Shown in pieces: positions 1 to 4,962 of a DNA stretch of 10,632 bases (within the stretch, counting starts at the first letter, position 1; each line of letters opens with the position of its first letter). The stretch is taken from assembly GCA_038065015.1 (NCBI GenBank), contig JBBTRU010000054.1:1-10632 (forward strand). Reading direction: 5' to 3'. Under the pieces are notes generated by a model that worked only from the letters and a program-made list of their open reading frames with translations, was not told the DNA's origin and did not search any database. The translations under genes and the position numbers were made by a program. The DNA is from CAIPSZ01 sp038065015. Lineage in GTDB: Bacteria; Patescibacteriota; Patescibacteriia; PEXW01.

Positions 1-113
1 CGCTGGGAATCCTGCTCCTTCGGCCTCGTCGCAAGTCGCCTCGGCCTCACCCGCAGCCGGCCGCCCTCGCTGCATCCGCTTTGCGGCGCTCGGGTCGGCT
101 TCGATTCCCAGCT
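1..113. repeat. GC-rich palindromic intergenic stretch downstream of tRNA-Lys
   Basis: No coding region is apparent here. A perfect 10-bp inverted repeat (GCTGGGAATC at 2-11, its complement at 103-112) encloses about 90 nt of GC-rich sequence with internal near-palindromes and a repeated TCGGCCTC (20-27, 41-48). The arm sequence is identical to the T-arm of the neighbouring tRNA-Lys gene as read on the + strand (151-160). Reading inward from 112, the match to 151-163 extends to 13 nt. It could be an interspersed palindromic repeat or a structure at the end of the tRNA transcript. No T-run typical of an intrinsic terminator is visible. Confidence 0.4.
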
Positions 114-140
114 AACGGTGGAAAAGTATTATGCGATGGC

Positions 141-216
141 TGGTGGGTCCGCTGGGAATCGAACCCAGAACCTTGGGCTTAAAAGGCCCCTGCTCTACCA
201 ATTGAGCTACGAACCC
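141..216 (-). tRNA. tRNA-Lys (anticodon UUU), CCA encoded
   Basis: On the minus strand a full 76-nt cloverleaf can be folded. The acceptor stem GGGTTCG pairs with CGGACCC with one T-G wobble. The D-arm is GCTC/GAGC with loop AATTGGTA. The anticodon loop is CTTTTAA, giving anticodon TTT (181-183) for lysine AAA/AAG codons. The T-arm is CTGGG-TTCGATT-CCCAG. The discriminator A and the 3' CCA are encoded in the DNA (141-144). The first pair of the anticodon stem (27-43) is a G-A mismatch; the other four pairs are canonical. It lies downstream of a small protein gene on the same strand and may be co-transcribed with it, since no obvious separate promoter is seen. Confidence 0.97.
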
Positions 217-219
217 AGA

Positions 220-242
220 GATGTGGAACACGAACCCACATC
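220..242 (-). other. Hairpin just upstream of the tRNA-Lys 5' end
   Basis: A perfect 7-bp inverted repeat (GATGTGG at 220-226, CCACATC at 236-242) with a 9-nt loop sits between the stop codon of the small minus-strand gene and the tRNA 5' end. There is no T-run after it in the direction of transcription, so it is not a typical intrinsic terminator. It could be a processing structure in a shared transcript. Confidence 0.35.
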
Positions 243-256
243 GCCGCTATTGTGGC

Positions 257-451
257 CTAGTTTGGGTATTTATTCAAGGCCTTCCTGTACATACCCATCC
301 GCTGCTTGGCTGCTTGAATTTCTTGTAAAAACCTATCGGCTCGCTTGCTATAAAAATTAACCCTATCAGTAAGAACACGAAAACTCTTATGCATCTCCTC
401 CCGAAAATCGGTGAGCTCTTTTCGAAATGAGACTTTTTCTTGATTAAACAT
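257..451 (-). CDS. Small helical hypothetical protein (64 aa)
   Basis: I do not recognise this family. The translation is strongly charged and appears helical throughout, with heptad-like spacing of hydrophobic residues (for example F-R-K-E-L, F-R-E-E-M, F-R-V-L, V-N-F, F-L-Q-E-I), so it may form a short coiled coil. There is no signal peptide or membrane segment. It starts 32 nt after the exonuclease stop on the same strand and ends about 40 nt before the tRNA, so it fits in a co-transcribed unit exonuclease - small protein - tRNA. The local sequence is more AT-rich than the neighbouring genes. The believable composition and operonic position favour a real gene, but with no recognised homologue and no clear ribosome-binding site it stays tentative. 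Confidence 0.45.
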   Translation of the reverse strand: MFNQEKVSFRKELTDFREEMHKSFRVLTDRVNFYSKRADRFLQEIQAAKQRMGMYRKALNKYPN

Positions 452-483
452 GTATTCAAAAAGATAAAAAGGCTGGTTTAGAC

Positions 484-1014
484 TTACTTCCCCGCCTTCG
501 CCTTCTCAATAAGCTTCCAAAAAACCTCGCGCGTGGTTTCCACGTCGGCTTTGGCGCGGTGAGCAGTTGGCTGCGGGATTTTTAGGTACGCCGCCACTTT
601 GCCCAAACTATAACTCGGCATAAGAAGATACTTCCGCGCATAGGTAAGCGTATCAACAAGCGCATTCGTGAGTTTCGGCAAACCCATGCGCGCAAGGTGA
701 GCATTGATAAACCCCATATCAAAATTTACGTTGTGCCCCACAATCGGGCAATCGCCTATGAAAGCCACGAGCTCGGGAAACACTTTTGATGCAGCCTGGC
801 CTTCAACGGCTAGGAGCTCATTGCTAATGCCGTGCACGCGGACGACTTCCGGGTCCAAAATCCTGCCGGTCTCAATAAGGCTAACGTACTCCCCGACCAC
901 CAGCTTGTCCTGAATTTTTTGGGCCGCCACTTCTATGACGTCATGGCCGTCTTCGGGTTTGAGGCCGGTCGTCTCGACATCCAGAACGACCAGCGTGGGG
1001 GAAATGCTTGGCAT
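484..1014 (-). CDS. DnaQ-like DEDDh 3'-5' exonuclease (176 aa)
   Basis: A stand-alone RNase T/DnaQ-fold exonuclease that removes nucleotides from 3' ends using two metal ions. In cells this fold serves as the proofreading subunit of DNA polymerase III or as a repair/RNA-processing nuclease. All five DEDDh residues are visible: D12 and E14 in the D-V-E-T-T-G motif (Exo I), D99 in H-N-V-N-F-D (Exo II), and H152 and D157 in A-H-R-A-K-A-D (Exo III). The protein is little more than the catalytic domain, without the C-terminal polymerase-binding extension of E. coli DnaQ, so assignment as the true epsilon subunit is uncertain. I chose the ATG at 1014. An in-frame ATG at 1032 would add six residues, but it overlaps a possible -10 (TATGCT on the minus strand, 1028-1033). 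The gene is divergent from dnaB. Confidence 0.88.
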   Translation of the reverse strand: MPSISPTLVVLDVETTGLKPEDGHDVIEVAAQKIQDKLVVGEYVSLIETGRILDPEVVRVHGISNELLAVEGQAASKVFPELVAFIGDCPIVGHNVNFDMGFINAHLARMGLPKLTNALVDTLTYARKYLLMPSYSLGKVAAYLKIPQPTAHRAKADVETTREVFWKLIEKAKAGK

Positions 1015-1051
1015 AGATACGTAGGATAGCATACTGATAATGCAAAGGTTC

Positions 1052-1175
1052 GGGGTGTAGGTACGTGCGGCGAGTATAGGTGGGGGTGAAGGCAGCGTGA
1101 TATCGGATGATACGAATGCCAGCCCTAACCCTTACCACGCCTACCATACCCGCCGCCACACCCTCACCTACACCT
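1052..1175. repeat. Imperfect long inverted repeat in the exonuclease-dnaB intergenic region
   Basis: The left half is G-rich and the right half C-rich on the + strand. A perfect 9-bp pair (GGTGTAGGT at 1054-1062, ACCTACACC at 1166-1174) anchors an imperfect inverted repeat whose arms continue with similar order (GCGGCGAGTAT on the left against the complement of ATACCCGCCGCC on the right). The arms would form a long, bulged hairpin or cruciform. An open frame runs through the right part in phase with dnaB from 1097, but its residue composition does not look like protein, so I treat the stretch as non-coding. Confidence 0.4.
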
Positions 1176-1212
1176 CCCCTGACCCCTGGATAACCTGCGG
1201 AAAGGTCCTGCC

Positions 1213-1241
1213 TTGCCCCCACCCAGCAGCCCAAGTAAGAT
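1213..1241 (+). promoter_or_regulatory. Predicted sigma-70-type promoter of dnaB-ybaB-recR
   Basis: A -35 TTGCCC (1213-1218), a 17-bp spacer and a -10 TAAGAT (1236-1241) lie directly before the dnaB ATG at 1253. Only 11 nt separate the -10 from the ATG, so the predicted transcript would have a leader of only about five nucleotides or none. This also argues for 1253 as the real start of dnaB. Confidence 0.55.
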
Positions 1242-1252
1242 ACAGAGACCCT

Positions 1253-2638
1253 ATGGCCGACAACCGCTCGACGCTGCCCGACAAGATTCCACCCCAAAAC
1301 CTCGACGCCGAGCAGGCTTTGCTGGGTGCGCTGCTTATAGACAAAGACGCCATTATTAAGGTGGCAGACCTTATCCAGACGGCCGACTTCTACCGCGACA
1401 TTCATGGCAAGATTTACCAGGCCATGCAGGAATTGTACGAGAAGCACGAACCCATAGACGTGGTTGGTTTGTCGAACCGGCTGGAAGAGAAGAAACAACT
1501 CGAACTCATCGGCGGTGTTTCGGCGCTAACCGCCTTGGCCAATACCGTGCCCACCGCCAGCAACGTGGTGAGCTACGCCAACATTGTGCAACGCAAAGCC
1601 ACCCTGCGCCGCTTGCTGCAAGCCGCGGGCGATATTACCAGCATTGGCTACCAGGAAAGCGAAGATGTAGAAAAATTGCTGGATGAAGCCGAGCAATCTA
1701 TTTTTTCAGTGTCGCAACGCTACCTGCGCCAAAACTTTATCCCTATCCGCTCCGTACTCTCGGAAGCCTTTGAGCGCATTGATGAGTTGCACAAAGGCGC
1801 GGGCAAGCTCCGCGGCATCACTTCGGGCTTCCCAGACGTCGACAAGTTGCTGGCGGGTTTTCAAAAAAGTGACTTGATAATTGTTGCCGCTCGCCCGGGT
1901 ATGGGTAAAACCACGCTCGCCTTGGACTTTGCCCGCCACGCCGCCACCAAAATGCACGTCCCCGTTGGTATTTTCTCCTTGGAAATGTCCAAGGAACAAC
2001 TCGTCGACCGCATGCTGTGCGCCGAAGCCGGCGTGGATTTGTGGAAAATGCGTACCGGCCGTTTATCCGACCGTCCCGAAGACAATGACTTCCCCAGAAT
2101 CGGTCACGCCATGGGCGTGCTCTCCGAAGCGCAAATTTTCATTGATGATACCGCTACCAGTAATGTTATGATGATGCGTACCAAGGCCCGCCGCTTGCAA
2201 GCCGAGCATGGCTTGGGGCTGATTGTAGTGGACTACTTGCAGCTCATGGAAGGTCGGGCCAATGTAGAGAATCGCGTACAAGAAGTGGCAGAAATTACCC
2301 GCGGCCTCAAAGCGATAGCCCGCGAGCTCAATATCCCGGTCATTGCCCTGTCCCAGCTTTCCCGCGCTGTGGAAAGCCGTGAAAGCAAAATCCCGCAGCT
2401 CGCCGATCTGCGCGAATCCGGGTCTATCGAGCAGGATGCGGACATTGTCATGTTCATCTACCGCCCGGCCATGTACGACCGCGACATTGATCCGCTGAAA
2501 AAAGGCGTGGCCGAAATCCACGTCGCCAAGCACCGTAACGGCCCCACCGGCCACATCGACCTTATCTTCAACGAAAATAAAGTACGCTTCGAAAGCCGTG
2601 CCGACGAGCAGCGGCTTGGCCCTATCCCTACCAATTAA
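1253..2638 (+). CDS. dnaB: Replicative DNA helicase DnaB (461 aa)
   Basis: Hexameric ATP-driven 5'-3' helicase that unwinds DNA at the replication fork and recruits primase. The N-terminal helical domain starts at P-P-Q-N-L-D-A-E-Q-A-L-L-G, the hallmark DnaB opening. The RecA-like domain has Walker A R-P-G-M-G-K-T (K219), the S-L-E-M-S segment, Walker B L-I-V-V-D-Y-L-Q (D327), the S-Q-L-S-R-A-V-E motif, and the L-R-E-S-G-S-I-E-Q-D-A-D block before the arginine-finger region. It is full length for the family and no intein interrupts it. The ATG at 1253 is preferred to an upstream in-frame ATG at 1097, because the added 52 residues look non-coding and a promoter immediately precedes 1253. No Shine-Dalgarno is seen. 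It is the first gene of an operon with ybaB (11-nt gap) and recR. Confidence 0.97.
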   Translation: MADNRSTLPDKIPPQNLDAEQALLGALLIDKDAIIKVADLIQTADFYRDIHGKIYQAMQELYEKHEPIDVVGLSNRLEEKKQLELIGGVSALTALANTVPTASNVVSYANIVQRKATLRRLLQAAGDITSIGYQESEDVEKLLDEAEQSIFSVSQRYLRQNFIPIRSVLSEAFERIDELHKGAGKLRGITSGFPDVDKLLAGFQKSDLIIVAARPGMGKTTLALDFARHAATKMHVPVGIFSLEMSKEQLVDRMLCAEAGVDLWKMRTGRLSDRPEDNDFPRIGHAMGVLSEAQIFIDDTATSNVMMMRTKARRLQAEHGLGLIVVDYLQLMEGRANVENRVQEVAEITRGLKAIARELNIPVIALSQLSRAVESRESKIPQLADLRESGSIEQDADIVMFIYRPAMYDRDIDPLKKGVAEIHVAKHRNGPTGHIDLIFNENKVRFESRADEQRLGPIPTN

Positions 2639-2649
2639 CCCGAAAATCT

Positions 2650-2940
2650 ATGTTCGAAAAACTCAAGCAGATTAAAGACTACCGCGACCAAGCCAAAAAG
2701 ATTCAACACGCGCTCAAGGATGAGAAAGTGGAAGGCAGCGGTGGCTGGGGCAAAGTAAAGGTGAGTATGGATGGCAACCAGGAAGTGCAGGATGTCGTCA
2801 TTGCACCAGAACTGCTCACGCCGAACCGCGGCCCCGAGCTGCAGAAAGCCTTGAAGGATGCCGTGAACGAAGCAATAAAATCTGCCCAGAAAAAAATGGC
2901 CAGCCGTGTAAAAGACATGGGCGGCCTGCCGCAACTGTAG
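2650..2940 (+). CDS. ybaB: YbaB/EbfC family nucleoid-associated protein (96 aa)
   Basis: Small dimeric DNA-binding protein of the YbaB/EbfC family, thought to coat and bridge DNA as a nucleoid-associated factor. The translation has the family plan: an N-terminal helix rich in K/Q/E (about residues 1-27), a central beta region with G-x-V-K-V-S-M-D-G-N and the Q-D-V-V-I-A-P-E-L-L segment (about 35-58), then a C-terminal helix (about 62-90) ending in a short G-G-L-P tail. Length is usual for the family. It sits between dnaB and recR, with an 11-nt gap before and 3 nt after. The ybaB-recR pairing is very widely conserved, more often behind dnaX than behind dnaB. Confidence 0.92.
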   Translation: MFEKLKQIKDYRDQAKKIQHALKDEKVEGSGGWGKVKVSMDGNQEVQDVVIAPELLTPNRGPELQKALKDAVNEAIKSAQKKMASRVKDMGGLPQL

Positions 2941-2943
2941 AGC

Positions 2944-3549
2944 ATGCCGCGCTACGCCGACAGCATCCAGCGACTCATCGACCAGCTCAACCGACTGCCG
3001 GGCATTGGCCCCAAGTCGGCCGAGCGTTTGGCGTTCCACCTTATTAAGGTAAATGCCGATACGCGCGACCTCCTGGTGAAAGCCATCCACGACGTGCATA
3101 CCAATGTGGTGCGCTGCGGCGTGTGCGGCCAGTGGGGCAATAAAACGCCGTGCCACATTTGCGGGGATACGCAGCGCGACCCGGCCCAGATTTGCGTGGT
3201 GGCCGAAACCCAAGACCTGGCGGCCATTGAACGCACGCACGAATTCCACGGCGTATACCACGTGCTCAACGGTGTGCTCAACCCGCTCACCGGCGTTACT
3301 GGCGACGATTTGAACATCACCAGCCTGGTTACGCGCGTACAAAAAACCCAGCCAAAAGTAACGGAAATTATCTTCGGCCTCAACCCCGATGTGGAGGGCG
3401 AAACGACCATGCTCTACCTGACCAAACTCCTGCGCCCGCTGGACGTAAAGTTAACCCGCCTGGCCCGCGGCCTGCCGCTGGGTTCCAACCTGGAATACGC
3501 TGACGAAGTGACCCTCGGCGACGCACTGAAAGGACGAAGGACGGTGTAA
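2944..3549 (+). CDS. recR: Recombination mediator protein RecR (201 aa)
   Basis: RecR works with RecO/RecF to load RecA at single-stranded gaps. The helix-hairpin-helix is visible at residues 11-34 (L-P-G-I-G-P-K-S-A-E-R-L-A). The zinc finger has four cysteines at 58, 61, 70 and 73. The Toprim domain shows V-V-A-E-T-Q-D-L-A-A-I-E (85-96) and L-N-P-D-V-E-G-E-T-T (146-155). The C-terminal motif L-E-Y-A-D-E-V-T-L-G-D-A-L-K-G-R-R is intact. Length is typical. It is the last gene of the dnaB operon. Oddity: its final 44 nt (3506-3549) are repeated at 4420-4463 beyond an inserted two-gene cassette, and no terminator follows this copy. The C-terminal codons of the present gene may therefore have been supplied by the inserted element. 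Confidence 0.97.
   Translation: MPRYADSIQRLIDQLNRLPGIGPKSAERLAFHLIKVNADTRDLLVKAIHDVHTNVVRCGVCGQWGNKTPCHICGDTQRDPAQICVVAETQDLAAIERTHEFHGVYHVLNGVLNPLTGVTGDDLNITSLVTRVQKTQPKVTEIIFGLNPDVEGETTMLYLTKLLRPLDVKLTRLARGLPLGSNLEYADEVTLGDALKGRRTV
3506..3549 (+). repeat. Direct repeat copy A: functional 3' end of recR (att-like)
   Basis: The last 44 nt of recR, from AAGTG to the TAA stop, recur 914 nt downstream with 38 of 44 identical bases. All six differences fall at third codon positions and are synonymous (codon pairs ACC/ACG, GGC/GGT, CTG/CTC, AAA/AAG, GGA/GGG, GTG/GTA). This copy is fused to the recR body and is followed by AT-rich cassette sequence without a terminator. Similarity to copy B stops sharply on both sides of the 44 nt. 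Confidence 0.85.
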
Positions 3550-3576
3550 ATGTAAGTAAGAATTGGCATTACGATA

Positions 3577-3594
3577 TGTCAAGCATACTTGACA
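3577..3594. promoter_or_regulatory. Palindromic operator TGTCAAG-N4-CTTGACA overlapping the -35 box
   Basis: A perfect 7-bp dyad, TGTCAAG (3577-3583) and CTTGACA (3588-3594) around CATA. The right arm contains a consensus -35 TTGACA. A dyad at this place, directly before a gene for a small dimeric HTH protein, is the classic layout of an autoregulatory operator: regulator binding would block RNA polymerase. The dyad is seen in the sequence; binding by the adjacent regulator is inferred. Confidence 0.6.
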
Positions 3595-3617
3595 TTATTT
3601 TTCGTACATTCTACCCT
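3589..3617 (+). promoter_or_regulatory. Predicted promoter of the HTH/membrane-protein cassette
   Basis: A perfect -35 TTGACA (3589-3594), a 17-bp spacer and a weaker -10 TACCCT (3612-3617). The expected transcription start falls about seven bases after the -10, which is at or next to the ATG at 3624. The regulator would therefore be made from a leaderless or nearly leaderless mRNA. The -35 is embedded in the dyad operator. Confidence 0.55.
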
Positions 3618-3623
3618 GTAATT

Positions 3624-3818
3624 ATGATAGTGAATAATCGGTTGCGTGAACTACGCAAAAATAAGACATTGACCCAAGAAGAGCTTGGCAAAGCCGTCGG
3701 AGTAACACGTCAAACCATTATTTCTATTGAGAATCAAGAATATATACCGACCACCCTGTTATCACTAAAAATTGCAAAGTACTTTAAAGTGCGTGTAGAA
3801 GAAATATTTTGGCTTTAA
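3624..3818 (+). CDS. Small XRE/Cro-type HTH transcriptional regulator (64 aa)
   Basis: Almost the whole protein is one helix-turn-helix domain of the compact COG1476-like class: N-N-R-L-R-E-L-R opening, L-T-Q-E-E-L-G-K-A-V-G-V-T as helices 2-3, R-Q-T-I-I-S-I-E-N as the recognition helix, then the Y-I-P-T-T-L-L-S-L-K-I-A-K-Y-F and V-E-E-I-F closing elements. There is no sensor domain. I start it at 3624, because conserved similarity begins there and the promoter ends just before. An upstream in-frame ATG at 3576 would place operator and promoter inside the coding region. The membrane-protein gene follows after 19 nt on the same strand. Such regulator/membrane-protein pairs are widespread, with the regulator presumed to control its own operon. 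The cellular signal is unknown. Confidence 0.9.
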   Translation: MIVNNRLRELRKNKTLTQEELGKAVGVTRQTIISIENQEYIPTTLLSLKIAKYFKVRVEEIFWL

Positions 3819-3837
3819 CACTCTTAACCCGAAACTT

Positions 3838-4425
3838 ATGAAAAAAATAATTATAGTAATCTCTGCATTCCTATTTGGTGTTCTTGCAGTAACCTTGGTT
3901 TTCTCACCCACAAAGTTACCTGGTCTTATGCTAGCTACTAGTGCCGTTGGTGCACTACTGCTATTCACTACGTGGCCGAAATGGCACGCCAAACCAACTG
4001 TTACCCCCAGTGCCGTACCGAATAACGAACTTAATCGGATATATATTCTCGTTCTAGTCGGGGCAACTGTATTATTAATGTTTGATGTGTTTACTCAATC
4101 ATCGCCTCATGCGTACTTCCCACTAGTGATGGGTATTATCTTCGTGGCGGGCTTCGCTACAACGGCCATTAAACAAAAGTATACTCTCGTGGAGTACCTT
4201 ACCCTCAAAGCCCGTGATGAACGCGAACAATATCTCATAGACACAACCAGCCGTCGTGCATATGCATGTATACGACTTCTCGGACTCCTCGTGGCAGTTT
4301 TACTGTTGAGTGGTGTTTTTAAGAACTTCCATTTCAACGCCACAAATGTAGCTTATCTCATTCTAGCACTTGTGTTTCTTACCCAACTCTACTTCATGGT
4401 TGCATTACGAAAGAACGCCAAGTGA
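3838..4425 (+). CDS. Six-helix membrane protein, DUF2178-like (195 aa)
   Basis: An integral membrane protein of unknown function. Hydrophobic segments lie at about residues 4-22, 28-46, 68-86, 93-112, 146-161 and 170-190. Between helices 4 and 5 is a charged loop containing D-E-R (127-129) followed by S-R-R-A-Y-A, which recalls the D-E-R...A pattern of DUF2178-type proteins that often accompany small XRE regulators; this family link is from memory. It is the second gene of the cassette, 19 nt after the regulator. The last sense codon and TGA stop (AAGTGA, 4420-4425) are the first bases of the downstream recR-tail repeat, so the C-terminus may have been set by the insertion junction. The region is AT-richer than recR and dnaB, consistent with acquisition from elsewhere. 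Confidence 0.85.
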   Translation: MKKIIIVISAFLFGVLAVTLVFSPTKLPGLMLATSAVGALLLFTTWPKWHAKPTVTPSAVPNNELNRIYILVLVGATVLLMFDVFTQSSPHAYFPLVMGIIFVAGFATTAIKQKYTLVEYLTLKARDEREQYLIDTTSRRAYACIRLLGLLVAVLLLSGVFKNFHFNATNVAYLILALVFLTQLYFMVALRKNAK

Positions 4426-4463
4426 CGCTCGGTGACGCACTCAAGGGGCGAAGGACGGTATAA
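4420..4463 (+). repeat. Direct repeat copy B: displaced recR 3'-end remnant (att-like)
   Basis: Still reads V-T-L-G-D-A-L-K-G-R-R-T-V-stop in the recR frame although it is detached from any recR body. It starts inside the stop of the membrane-protein gene. Six nucleotides after its TAA begins a strong hairpin terminator. That placement suggests copy B plus terminator is the ancestral recR end, with the cassette and copy A inserted in front of it. Confidence 0.85.
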
Positions 4464-4469
4464 TAAATC

Positions 4470-4500
4470 GCGCACCTTAGAAAAGGTGCGCTTGGTTTAA
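4470..4500 (+). terminator. Intrinsic terminator behind the recR remnant/cassette
   Basis: A perfect 9-bp stem, GCGCACCTT (4470-4478) and AAGGTGCGC (4483-4491), closes on the loop AGAA and is followed by TTGGTTTAA, a moderately T-rich run. It would end transcription of the cassette and, before the insertion, of the dnaB-ybaB-recR operon. Confidence 0.65.
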
Positions 4501-4515
4501 TTGATATTACAAACT

Positions 4516-4568
4516 AGCGCAGGCTCTCCAGCCTGCGCTGATTATACACGCGGGCAGGGACGCCCGCG
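4516..4568 (-). terminator. Two tandem hairpins downstream of rplU
   Basis: On the minus strand after the rplU stop come a 7-bp GC hairpin (4549-4555 with 4562-4568) and then a perfect 10-bp hairpin (AGCGCAGGCT 4516-4525 with AGCCTGCGCT 4530-4539, loop of 4). The second is followed in the minus direction by AGTTTGT, a poor T-run. Together with the hairpin at 4470-4491 they probably separate the converging recR-side and rplU transcripts. Confidence 0.5.
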
Positions 4569-4580
4569 CTTGAAAACCAC

Positions 4581-4895
4581 CTACCCAACAATCTTCTCAA
4601 TCTTGATGGCCGTGTACTGCTGGCGATGGCCGATCTTGCGGTGCTTGCGGGTTTTGGACTTGTAGGTTTCGACGTAGATTTTCTTGCCCAAACCATGGGC
4701 AACAATCGTGGTTTCTACCTTTGCGCCGGCTACCTTTGGCGTGCCGACTTTCGCCGTTGTGCCATCAATGACGAGGAGCGGCTCAAACGACATACTGGCC
4801 TTTGGTTCAGCTAAAAGCTTCTCGACCTTGAGGGTGTCGCCTGGTTTTACCAGATACTGCTTACCACCCGTAACAATGACTGCGTGCGTTGCCAT
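4581..4895 (-). CDS. rplU: 50S ribosomal protein L21 (104 aa)
   Basis: Ribosomal protein L21, which binds 23S rRNA in the large subunit. The protein opens A-V-I-V-T-G-G-K-Q-Y-L-V-K-P-G-D, the standard L21 N-terminus, has the central V-G-T-P-x-V-x-G-A-K-V region, and ends with the basic Y-K-S-K-T-R-K-H-R-K-I-G-H-R-Q-Q-Y-T segment, the L21 signature. Length is normal. The ATG at 4895 is chosen because homology starts there and a promoter lies a short distance upstream. An in-frame ATG at 4952 would run through that promoter. L27 (rpmA), usually the next gene, is not here: downstream are hairpins and a convergent cassette, so rplU appears to be transcribed alone. Confidence 0.96.
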   Translation of the reverse strand: MATHAVIVTGGKQYLVKPGDTLKVEKLLAEPKASMSFEPLLVIDGTTAKVGTPKVAGAKVETTIVAHGLGKKIYVETYKSKTRKHRKIGHRQQYTAIKIEKIVG

Positions 4896-4923
4896 ACAAA
4901 AAGCCTGATTGCGAAGTAGAGTG

Positions 4924-4952
4924 AAAGTAGCACCGGGAGAGTCCTTGGTCAA
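4924..4952 (-). promoter_or_regulatory. Predicted promoter of rplU
   Basis: On the minus strand, -35 TTGACC (4947-4952), a 17-bp spacer, and -10 TACTTT (4924-4929). Predicted start near 4917 gives a leader of roughly 20 nt before the ATG at 4895. Five of six -35 bases match consensus. Confidence 0.6.
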
Positions 4953-4962
4953 GACCCTCTTC

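Larger units (their letters stand above)
3506..4463 (+). mobile_element. Putative recR-3'-end-targeted mini-insertion carrying HTH + membrane protein
   Basis: A segment of about 0.9 kb, more AT-rich than the flanking genes, is bracketed by two direct copies of the recR 3' end. It contains its own predicted promoter/operator, a small XRE-type regulator and a six-helix membrane protein, and nothing else. The arrangement is what a site-specific element integrating at the 3' end of a conserved gene leaves behind: the element restores the gene tail while the displaced original tail remains at the far end. No integrase, transposase or relaxase is present. It would have to be mobilised in trans, be a deletion remnant, or have arrived by homologous recombination with a related genome. 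The repeats are seen directly; mobility is inference. Confidence 0.55.

Noticed and set aside
91..113. A second tRNA gene fragment on the plus strand, suggested by a T-loop-like TTCGATTCCCAGC
   Set aside because: The bases before it do not form the 5' half of a T-stem, and no acceptor, D-arm or anticodon arm can be found around it.
1097..1252. N-terminal extension of DnaB by 52 residues from an upstream in-frame ATG
   Set aside because: The added residues are low-complexity (Pro/Thr/His/Tyr) with no resemblance to DnaB, they come from a palindromic intergenic region, and a promoter lies immediately before the ATG at 1253.
3576..3623. Longer form of the HTH regulator starting at the ATG at 3576
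   Set aside because: It would put the dyad operator, -35 and -10 within the coding sequence. The extra residues are not typical of the family, while the 3624 start begins exactly at the conserved domain.
3566..4410. 9-bp direct match GCATTACGA at 3566-3574 and 4402-4410, near both ends of the cassette, as a possible transposition target duplication
   Set aside because: Its spacing (836 nt) does not agree with the recR-tail repeat (914 nt), and the second copy lies inside the membrane-protein coding region. It is short enough to be chance.
4463..4580. CRISPR-like or attachment-site array from the three closely spaced hairpins after the recR remnant
   Set aside because: The three stems have different sequences and no regular repeat-spacer pattern. 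They fit terminators between converging transcripts.
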